This document shows positions 35,706 through 47,100 of a stretch of DNA of 64,000 nucleotides, one piece after another. The notes below the pieces were generated by a model. That model saw nothing but the letters and a program-made list of their open reading frames with translations, did no database searches and was not told where the DNA came from. A program made the translations under genes and the position numbers. Each line of letters begins with the position of its first letter. The first letter of the stretch is position 1. The stretch is from Nematostella vectensis (Eukaryota > Cnidaria > Anthozoa > Actiniaria > Edwardsiidae). The stretch spans positions 14,070,085 to 14,134,084 of the forward strand of contig NC_064043.1 in the NCBI RefSeq assembly GCF_932526225.1, read 5' to 3'.

Positions 35706-37514
35706 AACTGCGCATGATGTTCTTGTTGGAGACAAATAGAGAGAGGGGTGAGAAGGGGGTGATATTTTTCGAGCGTTTACAAGAAATAAATAAATAGGAA
35801 GCAGCGTACAATGGTTCAACTGACCCCAATCTTCTTGTGACACCAGTCAAATTTAGTGTTCCAAAATCAGCTTCCATCCGCGCATGACTGCGACGGCTTG
35901 CTGGTCACTCAATTGCTCTGTTCAATGTTTTCTAGTTGTTCAGCGTCGAACAAACAGTGAGAACCCGATAATAATCTTTCTAGGCGAGCAGTTTGCGCGA
36001 GTAGCTTTCCCTAACTCGGAAAATAATAATTCTACAGCTTGAGAAAGGGACCTGAAAATATCTACCGTGAGTCTAATTAGGATATCTTTCGCATCTCGAA
36101 GTTTATTTTTTAAAAACGTTGTAAAAATGAATTTTTTCCCCAAAACTGAAATATAATCGCGTCCGATGATAACCTGTGATAAATTTGTCTGGGGGTTAGA
36201 GAAGGCGCATGCGTGGGAACATTCTCGAGAGTCAAGGAGGGTAAAACAAACCGGGGGTGATCGCCCGACGCCTATTATTTCTTGCTCTAGCAATGTATAA
36301 TTATTTAGGGTTAGTGGATCGGATATTTCCAAGTGATCCAAGTGGATTTCTATTGGTCCTGAATTGTCCGAGATTGTATTGTCCGAGATGGTTTGATTGC
36401 AGGGGTGGTTCCATGGGATCAGGATCCGGGCAAAAAAAAAAAACGAAAACATTTTGGTTTGCTTTACATATGTTGAAGAGAGAAAGAGTGAAAAAGGGTG
36501 GGGTGGAGAGGGGGGGGGGTAGGGCATTCTCGTGGAGTGTCTCAGGCGAGTCAAGGATATTTGCTGAGGGCGGTTGCTCAGTCATGGTATCATGTGGAAA
36601 AGGGCTAGTATTGATGATCCTTTATTATGAAATGATCGCCCACTTTTGCGGCCAAGTGAGAGTGAGAGTGCGCATCCCGGTGTACTGGTAGATGAATCAC
36701 AACATTTTATTTCCTTCATTATACAACTTCGGGCTTAATACTTCACGTGTTACGTATTCCTGTTTCTGAGAAGCGCGCAATGGTGAAGAAAGTAATAGGA
36801 AAAGCTTTAGCAATTCCAATGGTAAATATTTGCTTCTTTTTTGAACTCAAGTACTCCTGTACCAATAGCAAGGCCTCTGGGGGGAGGGGGGAGGGTTCCC
36901 AAATGTAAGCAAACGAAATGCATTCAGACCTGTAAGACCCTTAACGAAATAAATCTGATGTCATCCCAGGAATTAACCTTAATCTACGTTTATGAAATGG
37001 AATAAAAAAAGACTATTTGATGACCAGACTCAATGGCTGGTAAGTCACTAAAATTGTTACGTGTTACGAGTATCTAATAGGGTGTAGGGATGAATAGGTT
37101 TTCGGGTTTGGTTGCCCCTATCCCCTCTCCCCCCATAACATTGTGGAAGAGTGTTGTTAATGGGCCACTTAACATCTAGAGCGTACTCTCAATATTATAC
37201 TTTCTGACTCAAATCTATTACCCATTGTACATATACACGTGGCAAGGGAGTAAGAATTCCCACTATATAAGGTCATAAAACACATGAAAGTTTTTTACTA
37301 AATTTTGTTCCTCGTATTATCAGATTATTTTGTTATAATTCGCACATTATTCATTTGTGGGTTTTATGCATCATATAGAATCTTTTAGGTTGAATAACTC
37401 AGGCTAGAATATAATATAGTGTAGGGAAAGTGACTATCAGACTTATGTAAATATTGACGTACATAAACGCGACCCATTATCGCCCCATAAAAGGATATGT
37501 CCTTCATATCCTCT

Positions 37515-37530
37515 TATAAAGTCTATAAAG
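37515..37530 (+). promoter_or_regulatory. Possible TATA box of insulin-like gene
   Basis: Two overlapping-register copies of TATAAAG at 37515-37521 and 37524-37530. They sit ahead of a short ATG-free stretch that ends in a strong donor (AAAAG/GTAAGC at 37611). An alternative TATA (GATATAAAAG) is at 38295-38304. Confidence 0.35.
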
Positions 37531-37544
37531 GACTGCGCCCGACA

Positions 37545-37610
37545 CGAGATAGGATCACCCAAAACCAACCCAAAAGTACCCCAAAGAATCGTATTGCACA
37601 TTAGCAAAAG
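37545..37610 (+). other. Probable 5' UTR exon of insulin-like gene
   Basis: An ATG-free stretch starting about 20-30 bp after the TATAAAG motifs and ending at AGCAAAAG/GTAAGC. A matching acceptor with a long pyrimidine tract, TTTTTGTTGTTGTCAG, ends at 38329. That would leave a 103-nt ATG-free leader before the start codon at 38433. An intron in the 5' UTR is also present in vertebrate insulin genes. The 5' end is a guess. Confidence 0.35.
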
Positions 37611-38432
37611 GTAAGCCAGCTACTGATAAAGGCTAAAACCTAGCGTTGTTAAAAGTTAAATAACTTCTATTCTATTCTTCTATTCAGCACTATTGGCACT
37701 AGCACTTTAGTTCTCAGGACATGGCATTGTTTATACGATTGCTAAGGAAGGGATCATTTGATATCAGACGGGAGGGTTACATATGCTCTTTCTTTTTTCT
37801 TATTTTGAGGCCATCAGCTTGCTCTGCTTTTTGAGTATAACTTTTTTGATTTTTAAAAGTATTTTTATGTCGCTGTCCTTTTTTTTTTTTTGCTTTGTTG
37901 ACTTGTTAAACATATAGCGCTCGGTCTGCGAAAATACAAAAAGCACCAAATTTTCTCATTTAAATCACCAAACATATATAAAACTGCAAAGGCACCGAAT
38001 TTGTCACGTAAATCTTTAGTTCTGATGAGTAATAAACACTGTGCTCACACTTCAAAATCATTCTCAATTCATTTTCATTAAAATCATTTTTGAAAAACTG
38101 ATCAATTACTTGTATTTTACTTGATAAGCACCTCAATCGTCTAATGCCACACTCCCTTTCCTTTCTAAATTATCCATAATTATAATATGAAATATGAAAA
38201 TAAAAGAAATAGTGCGCAATTAAATGAATCTGGATCAAAATCTCTCCCCCCCTATGTAGCCCAATTTTCATATCGTCATGAAATATAAAAGAGAGATATA
38301 AAAGATTTATATCTTTTTGTTGTTGTCAGTGCCCAACAAAATCTTTTTTGTTATATTCTATAGATCCCAAGTATTTTAGAATTTATCAAGTTAAACAATT
38401 TGCTGAGCCTGCTAAGTTTGTTCAGCACTTCG

Positions 38433-39651
38433 ATGAAGATAACGCATGCGCAAATTCTAGTTTTGGCGCTCGCACTCCTTGCCACGCTGCTATTGGAGGC
38501 CAGTGAACCAATCAGAATTAAGAGGTGGGAAAAGAAGTACAAAACGTACGAGAGGACTGGCACTAGGATCAGTTATCACTTGTGCGGGGACCACATCTAC
38601 CACGCATTTATGCAGGTGTGCTTTCAGAGCAAAAGTGAGTAAATAAGGGGGGTAGGGTAAGTGGGTGGCTTATATGACGTAACTGACAAAGGGCTAACTG
38701 CGTACTCGATCAGATTTGTTATTAATATTTCTTATCCCCCCTCGTACAAATTATGCAAAAGATATATCCTTTAACATATTTACAGTTTGGTGAAGTAAGC
38801 TTATTAGTGCGAAAAACGATCTGATAGCCGAATTCGTTGTTGCGCAATCGCCGAGAAATCAAATCCATTTCTTGTCTGGGAATAATAGGGCGTAGTCAAT
38901 CATACCACCGAGGCCAATCAATTCCCTCGCTGTGTGCAGACAAATGGTTTACGACGCGACAGTGAAAACATGAAAGCCATCGATTGGTTAAGACGGTGGA
39001 TTGACTACGCGCTTTTACCAAACGAGACAATAGTCCAGTCATTCTAGTGTTTAACCTAAAAGTAATTGCGACACAAGTAATTTTAAATTCTTAAATGACA
39101 GCCTAGTATGTCCTTATTAACTTCCTAAAAGTTCTCCAAAGTTCTCGTGGGGGAACATCTCAAAATTTGTCAATAAACAATTTCTTTTGGCGGCATTTTT
39201 TGAATCTTTTGTTATTCGTGAGCGCACTGGCAGAGCGATCTCGTCGAGAGTACGTTCGCGGAGGGTTAAAGTGTCATGGATAACAATAGAATACAAGATG
39301 GCCGACAAAAGAAATTGTTTATTGTCAAATTTCGAGGTGTTCCCCCACGAGAACTTTGTTTAGAATTTCTTTTCTTATCATTTAACAGTGAAATTGTTAT
39401 AGATATATAATATACAAAAAAATTACTCATTTCCTAAAAAGTCTGGCTGTCACTCAAAGTTCTAATTACACGTTCATTGCGTTTCATTTTAAGGAAAACG
39501 AGCAGTCGAGATGATACCCGAAGATGCAAAGACATTCCTGGCTTCCCAGCATGCCATGCGAGCTAGGCGGCACTCTTCTCGGCCTAACATTGTGGAAGAG
39601 TGCTGCGTGGAAGGTTGTGTTTACGAGGAGATACAAGAGTACTGCTGGTGA
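38433..39651 (+). CDS. ILP: Insulin-like peptide precursor
   Basis: Secreted insulin/relaxin-superfamily hormone precursor, 119 residues, from exons 38433-38634 and 39494-39651. Residues 1-~24 are a hydrophobic signal peptide (LVLALALLATLLLEAS). The B-chain core HLCGDHIYHAFMQVCF has the canonical C-x11-C (Cys51, Cys63). A basic site, KRKR at 67-70, opens a short C-peptide (~71-89) that ends in RARR (90-93). The A chain has ECCVEGCVYEEIQEYC, i.e. CC-x3-C-x8-C (Cys104, 105, 109, 118), and ends Trp119. All six cysteines for the three insulin disulfides are present. The intron is phase 1 and splits the Arg68 codon at the B/C junction. The target is presumably a receptor tyrosine kinase. Only exon 1 is a long single frame; the A chain is recovered by splicing. 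Confidence 0.93.
38890..39010. mobile_element. MITE-like element in the insulin-like gene intron
   Basis: A 121-bp segment starting GCGTAGTCAATCATACCACC and ending GACGGTGGATTGACTACGC; the ends are imperfect inverted repeats of about 30 bp. Non-coding. Confidence 0.65.
39137..39358. mobile_element. MITE-like element with 58-bp inverted ends, same intron
   Basis: Arms 39137-39194 and 39301-39358 are inverted copies with four mismatches in 58. Shared cores include CAAAGTTCTCGTGGGGGAAC and AATAAACAATTTCTTTTG. The transcript of this intron could form a long hairpin. It ends 135 bp before the A-chain exon. Confidence 0.8.
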
Positions 39652-39744
39652 TTACGTTACCCTTCAGTGCGAGACCATGGCCAGTATACTTCATGTAGGG
39701 TTAAAAATTCAGTGCCAGATGATGGATAGAGGGCAGGGGCTATA

Positions 39745-39894
39745 CAGTGGGACCTCGGTTTAACAAAGTTTTTGGTATAACGACTAATTTCCTTCTTTCA
39801 GCCCGGCTAAAATTACATTAAAACGTATGAAGCCTCGATATAACGAGCAGATTTCCCCAGTCCCTGGGCTCTTCGCTAAATCGAGGTTCTACTC
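39745..39894. mobile_element. Tc1/mariner pogo/Tigger-type MITE remnant
   Basis: The left end CAGTGGGACCTCGGTTTAAC follows a TA dinucleotide. The right end TAAATCGAGGTTCTACT is its imperfect inverse, and CCTCGATATAACGA lies inside. CAGTNNNACCTCGNTTTAAC ends are typical of pogo/Tigger-like elements. Only ~150 bp remain, so it is non-autonomous. It lies ~95 bp after the insulin-like stop codon and could contribute 3' UTR sequence. Confidence 0.65.
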
Positions 39895-40084
39895 ATGTAC
39901 GTCTATTTTAAATAAGCTTGCGCAGACATCTTGTGTGGTAACGCGCAGTGCTTCATGGGTAAAACATAATTACGCACAAACATAAATAAATGGTCTTACG
40001 CTTTAAAATAGCGGAAGTCTTCGTCTTGGCGCGAGAATAAAACGAGCGGCACGCGGGGAACATAATAACCACCGCCCCAAATAA

Positions 40085-40363
40085 ATGGATCCGCCGCAGA
40101 GAGATTATAAGAAATTAAATAAAAGACGCAGTAGCACAACCGCCCTAGGACCCAGTCTGTCTCGCCGCCGTTCTGGACTCGTCACGCGTCGCCTAGCGCG
40201 ACAAATGGTGGAAGAAAGGCTAGTGGTCCTGATATTCACATTGCAAAAGGACCTGGCACCAGATCGTCCAAAAATGAAGGAGTGGCAGCGTGCTTTTAGA
40301 AGCCAACAAGGGAATAGAATTCCCGAACGGAAGCATCGCTTTCTCATCATTATCAATTCCTGA
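40085..40363 (+). CDS. Unrecognised 92-codon open reading frame
   Basis: Starts MDPPQRDYKKLNKRRSS, is strongly basic (many Arg/Lys), and ends at a TGA. No domain, signal peptide or membrane segment is recognised. It is isolated between two convergent genes and may be a remnant of a mobile element, an exon of an unseen gene, or chance. The local GC content is above the surrounding intergenic DNA. Confidence 0.15.
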   Translation: MDPPQRDYKKLNKRRSSTTALGPSLSRRRSGLVTRRLARQMVEERLVVLIFTLQKDLAPDRPKMKEWQRAFRSQQGNRIPERKHRFLIIINS

Positions 40364-40689
40364 ATAATATAAACATCCAAACAACAGATCATTTTGACCA
40401 CCAATAAATTGCATTATGGGAAGGGCTGGTCGGCCCATAACAAGTGATGATGTCAGCAATTGGCATCAACACATGCGTTTTATTCATTCCTCGTCTGCCT
40501 TGTGGTTACGTTATGGTGTCTCACTTCGAGGCCAGTAGAACACTAGACCCTCTATCTCATTTCCGCAAACAATCGTTCGACAAGTCGGAAATTTCGGATG
40601 GCGCAGTCATAAAATATCGTTATAAAATCGTGATATATCAACTCCTCGGTTGTCGTAGTCGGCGTTACTATTGAATAGGGGCCTTGAGG

Positions 40690-40932
40690 TAAGAGATCAC
40701 GTGACTTTTTGGGTGCCAAACTAGCGCGCGCTCAGGCTTTTAGCGGCAAAATAACAGCAACAAAATGCAACCTTTTCAGCGTTTACGAAAAAAGCCATAA
40801 TTCTTTTAAGAAAATGTTTAATTTCATTCAAAGATTTTAATTATTTGTCGTTCTCCGGTGTGACAGGCGCAGTCATATTCAAATGACTATTTGGGTATGA
40901 ATTTGCCACCCAGAAGGGCCACGTGATCTCTT
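40690..40932. mobile_element. MITE with TAAGAGATCACGTG termini
   Basis: 243 bp bounded by TAAGAGATCACGTG and its exact inverse CACGTGATCTCTTA. The inverted similarity extends imperfectly through TTTTTGGGTGCC / GGCAACCC-type sequence (TTTGCCACCCAGAAGGG at the right). This is the most intact of three related copies in the window (others at 1163 and 20918). No coding capacity. Confidence 0.75.
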
Positions 40933-41119
40933 AAAGAAAGTCCCCAATTGAAATTCCGATTCTTTAGTTGCTTCAACGGTCACTAAAAGTACTTCTCCGC
41001 CTCATATTGTTTCTCTACTACACCAAGCAAACAAGTGAAGTATGTGTTTCATATAAAGCGTCATTTAAGTGTCTTGCGCTTTTTAATTGGTGGGTCGCGG
41101 GCTTTCTTTTGATTGCTGA

Positions 41120-44100
41120 TTAATCTATGGGCCGCCTGTGGTGACGCCATGATTCTAAGGCTTTTACGAGGAGGGTGTTGAGTCTGCCGACCATCGCGCG
41201 TGGATCCTCCATCAGGCCGGCTGCTATCAGAGCATTATCGTACATCTGAAACATGAAAAACTATCATCGCATTGTGGTACATCTGAGACACGGCATACTA
41301 TCATCAGTGCATTATCGTACATCTGAGACACGGCACACTATCATTGCATTATCGTACATCTGAGACAGGGCACACTATCATCAGCGCATTATCGTACATC
41401 TGAGACACGGCACACTATCATCAGCGCATTATCGTACATCTGAGACACGGCACACTATCATCATTGCATTATCGTACATCTGAAACACGACACACTATCA
41501 GTGCATTATCGTACATCTGAGACACGGCACACTATCATCATTGCATTATCGTACATCTGAAACACGGCACACTATCATTGCAATATCGTACATCTGAAAC
41601 ACGGCACACTATCAGCACATTATCGTACATCTGAGACACGGCACACTATCATCAGCGCATTATCGTACATCTGAAACACGGCACACTATCAGCGCATTAT
41701 CGTACATCTGAAACACGACACACTATCAGCGCATTATCGTACATCTGAAACACGGCACACTATCAGCGCATTATCGTACATCTAAAACACGGCACACTAT
41801 CATTGCATTATCGTACATCTGAAACACGACACACTATCATCAGTGCATTATCGTACATCTGAAACACGACACACTATCATCAGTGCATTATCGTACATCT
41901 GAAACACGACACACTATCAGCGCATTATCGTACATCTGAAACACGGCACACTATCATCAGCGCATTATCGTACATCGAAAACACGGCACACTATCATCAG
42001 CGCATTATCGTACATCTGAAACACGGCACACTATCATTGCATTATCGTACATCTGAAACACGACACACTATCATTGCATTATCGTACATCTGAAACACGG
42101 CACACTATCAGCGCATTATCGTACATCTGAGACACGGCATACTATCATCAGCGCATTATCGTACATCTGAAACATAAAACACTATCATTGCATTATCGTA
42201 CATCTGAGACACGGCACACTATCATTGCATTATCGTACATCTGAAACACGGCATACTATCAGTGCATTATCGTACATCTGAGACACGGCACACTATCATC
42301 AGCGCATTATCGTACATCTGAAACATAAAACACTATCATTGCATTATCGTACATCTGAGACACGGCACACTATCAGCGCATTATCGTACATCTAAAACAC
42401 GGCACACTATCATCAGTGCATTATCGTAAATCTGAAACATAAAACACTATCATTGCATTATCGTACATCTGAGACACGGCACACTATCAGCGCATTATCG
42501 TACATCTGAGACACGGCACACTATCAGTGCATTATCGTACATCTGAAACATAAAACACTATCATTGCATTATCGTACATCTGAGACACGGCACACTATCA
42601 TTGCATTATCGTACATCTGAGACACGGCACACTATCATCAGCGCATTATCGTACATCTGAAACACGGCACACTATCATCAGCGCATTATCGTACATCTGA
42701 AACATAAAACACTATCATTGCATTATCGTACATCTGAGACACGGCACACTATCAGCGCATTATCGTACATCTAAAACACGGCACACTATCATCAGTGCAT
42801 TATCGTACATCTGAAACACGGCACACTATCATCAGCGCATTATCGTACATCTGAAACATGGCACACTATCATTGCATTATCGTACATCTGAGACACGGAA
42901 CACTATCATTGCATTATCGTACATCTGAGACACGGCACACTATCAGCGCATTATCGTACATCTTAAACACGGCACACTATCATCAGCGCATTATCGTACA
43001 TCTGAAACACGGCACACTATCATCAGCGCATTATCGTACATCTGAGACACGGCACACTATCATCAGTGCATTATCGTACATCTGAAACACGGCACACTAT
43101 CATCAGCGCATTATCGTACATCTGAAACACGGCACACTATCATCAGCGCATTATCGTACATCTGGAACATGGCACACTATCATTGCATTATCGTACATCT
43201 GAAACACGACACACTATCATCAGTGCATTATCGTACATCTGAAACACGACACACTATCAGTGCATTATCGTACATCTGAAACACGGCACACTATCATTGC
43301 ATTATCGTACATCTGAAACACGGCACACTATCATCAGCGCATTATCGTACATCTGAAACATGGCACACTATCATTGCATTATCGTACATCTGAAACACGA
43401 CACACTATCATCAGCGCATTATCGTACATCTGAAACACGGCACACTATCGTTGCATTATCGTACATCTGAGACACGGCACACTATCAGTGCATTATCGTA
43501 CATCTGAAACACGGCACACTATCGTTGCATTATCGTACATCTGAAACACGACACACTATCATTGCATTATCGTACATCTGAAACACGACACACTATCATC
43601 AGTGCATTATCGTACATCTGAAACACGACACACTATCAGCGCATTATCGTACATCTGAAACACGGCACACTATCATCAGCGCATTATCGTACATCTGAAA
43701 CACGGCACACTATCATCAGCGCATTATCGTACATCTGAAACACGGCACACTATCATTGCATTATCGTACATCTAAAACACGGCACACTATCATCAGCGCA
43801 TTATCGTACATCTGAAACACGGCACACTATCATTGCATTATCGTACATCTGAAACACGACACACTATCATTGCGTTATCGTACATCTGAAACACGGCACA
43901 CTATCAGCGCATTATCGTACATCTGAGACACGGCATACTATCATCAGCGCATTATCGTACATCTGAAACATAAAACACTATCATTGCATTATCGTACATC
44001 TGAGACACGGCACACTATCATTGCATTATCGTACATCTGAAACACGGCATACTATCAGTGCATTATCGTACATCTGAGACACGGCACACTATCATCAGCG

Positions 44101-47100
44101 CATTATCGTACATCTGAAACATAAAACACTATCATTGCATTATCGTACATCTGAGACACGGCACACTATCAGCGCATTATCGTACATCTAAAACACGGCA
44201 CACTATCATCAGTGCATTATCGTACATCTGAGACACGGCACACTATCATCAGTGCATTATCGTACATCTGAAACATAAAACACTATCATTGCATTATCGT
44301 ACATCTGAGACACGGCACACTATCATCAGCGCATTATCGTACATCTGAAACATAAAACACTATCATTGCATTATCGTACATCTGAGACACGGCACACTAT
44401 CATTGCATTATCGTACATCTGAGACACGGCACACTATCAGTGCATTATCGTACATCTGAAACACGGCACACTATCATCAGCGCATTATCGTACATCTGAA
44501 ACACGACACACGATCATCAGTGCATTATCGTACATCTGAAACACGGCACACTATCATCAGCGCATTATCGTACATCTGAAACATGGCACACTATCATCAG
44601 CGCATTATCGTACATCTGGAACACGGCACACTATCATCAGTGCATTATCGTACATCTGAAACACGGCACACTATCATCAGCGCATTATCGTACATCTGAA
44701 ACATAAAACACTATCATTGCATTATCGTACATCTGAGACACGGCACACTATCATCAGCGCATTATCGTACATCTGAAACACGGCACACTATCATCAGCGC
44801 ATTATCGTACATCTGAAACATAAAACACTATCATTGCATTATCGTACATCTGAGACACGGCACACTATCAGCGCATTATCGTACATCTAAAACACGGCAC
44901 ACTATCATCAGCGCATTATCGTACATCTGAAACACGGCACACTATCAGTGCATTATCGTACATCTTAAACACGGCACACTATCATCAGCGCATTATCGTA
45001 CATCTGAAACACGGCACACTATCATCAGCGCATTATCGTACATCTGAAACATGGCACACTATCATTGCATTATCGTACATCTGAGACACGGCACACTATC
45101 ATCAGCGCATTATCGTACATCTGAAACACGACACACTATCAGTGCATTATCGTACATCTGAAACACGGCACACTATCATTGCATTATCGTACATCTGAGA
45201 CACGGCACACTATCATCAGTGCATTATCGTACATCTGAAACACGGCACACTATCGTTGCAGTATCGTACATCTGAAACACGACACACTATCATCAGCGCA
45301 TTATCGTACATCTGAAACACGGCACACTATCATCAGCGCATTATCGTACATCTGAGACACGGCACACTATCATCAGTGCATTATCGTACATCTGAAACAC
45401 GGCACACTATCATCAGCGCATTATCGTACATCTGAAACACGGCACACTATCATCAGCGCATTATCGTACATCTGGAACATGGCACACTATCATTGCATTA
45501 TCGTACATCTGAAACACGACACACTATCAGTGCATTATCGTACATCTGAAACACGGCACACTATCATCAGTGCATTATCGTACATCTGAAACACGACACA
45601 CTATCGGTGCATTATCGTACATCTGAAACACGGCACACTATCATTGCATTATCGTACATCTTAGACACGACACACTATCATCAGCGCAATATCGTACATC
45701 TGAAACATGGCACACTATCATTGCATTATCGTACATCTGAAACACGACACACTATCATCAGCGCATTATCGTACATCTGAAACACGGCACACTATCGTTG
45801 CATTATCGTATATCTGAGACACGGCACACTATCAGTGCATTATCGTACATCTGAAACACGGCACACTATCGTTGCATTATCGTACATCTGAAACACGGCA
45901 CACTATCGTTGCATTATCGTACATCTGAAACACGGCACACTATCATTGCATTATCGTACATCTGAAACACGGCACACTATCAGCGCATTATCGTACATCT
46001 GAAACACGACACACTATCATTGCATTATCGTACATCTGAAACACGGCACACTATCATCAGCGCATTATCGTACATCTGAAACACGACACACTATCATCAG
46101 TGCATTATCGTACATCTGAAACACGGCACACTATCATCAGTGCATTATCGTACATCTGAAACACGGCACACTATCAGTGCATTATCGTACATCTGAAACA
46201 CGGCACACTATCATCAGCGCATTATCGTACATCTGAAACACGACACACTATCAGCGCATTATCGTACATCTGAAACACGGCACACTATCAGCGCATTATC
46301 GTACATCTAAAACACGGCACACTATCGTTGCATTATCGTACATCTGAAACACGGCACACTATCAGTGCATTATTGTACATCTGAAACACGACACACTATC
46401 ATCAGTGCATTATCGTACATCTGAAACACGACACACTATCAGTGCATTATCGTACATCTGAGACACGGCACACTATCAGTGCATTATCGTACATCTGAGA
46501 CACGACACACTATCATTGCATTATCGTACATCTGAAACACGGCACACTATCATCAGTGCATTATCGTACATCTGAAACACGGCACACTATCATTGCATTG
46601 TTGTACATCTGAAACACGACACACTATCATCAGTGCATTATCGTACATCTGAAACACGACACACTATCATCAGTGCATTATCGTACATCTGAAACACGAC
46701 ACACTATCATCAGTGCATTATCGTACATCTGAAACACGACACACTATCAGTGCATTATCGTACATCTGAAACACGGCACACTATCAGTGCATTATCGTAC
46801 ATCTGAAACACGGCACACTATCATTGCATTATCGTACATCTGAAACACGGCACACTATCAGCGCATTATCGTACATCTGAAACACGGCACACTATCATCA
46901 GCGCATTATCGTACATCTAAAACACGACACACTATCATCAGCGCATTATCGTACATCTGAGACACGGCACACTATCATTGCATTATCGTACATCTGAAAC
47001 ACGGCACACTATCAGTGCATTATCGTACATCTGAAACACGACACACTATCATCAGTGCATTATCGTACATCTGAAACACGGCACACTATCATCAGTGCAT

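Larger units (their letters stand above)
35523..37544. other. Intergenic region between divergent GRAF and insulin-like genes
   Basis: About 2 kb between two divergently transcribed genes. The first ~180 bp upstream of GRAF carry GC-rich promoter-type motifs. A 204-codon open stretch on the minus strand at 35940-36554 is low complexity, contains a poly-Phe run from an A-tract, and has no recognisable domain. No coding gene identified. Confidence 0.5.

Noticed and set aside
35940-36554. 204-codon minus-strand open stretch
   Set aside because: Low complexity with poly-Phe from an A-run and proline runs from G-runs. No domain is recognised and it overlaps plus-strand frames of equal quality.
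38295-38304. GATATAAAAG as the TATA box of the insulin-like gene
   Set aside because: Possible, but it lies just before a strong pyrimidine-rich acceptor ending at 38329, which fits better as the end of a 5' UTR intron. Kept only as an alternative.
42858-43085. 75-codon plus-strand frame with [13 protein letters not shown]-type repeats
   Set aside because: Antisense reading of the TRAP1 minisatellite where several adjacent units happen to keep the frame open.
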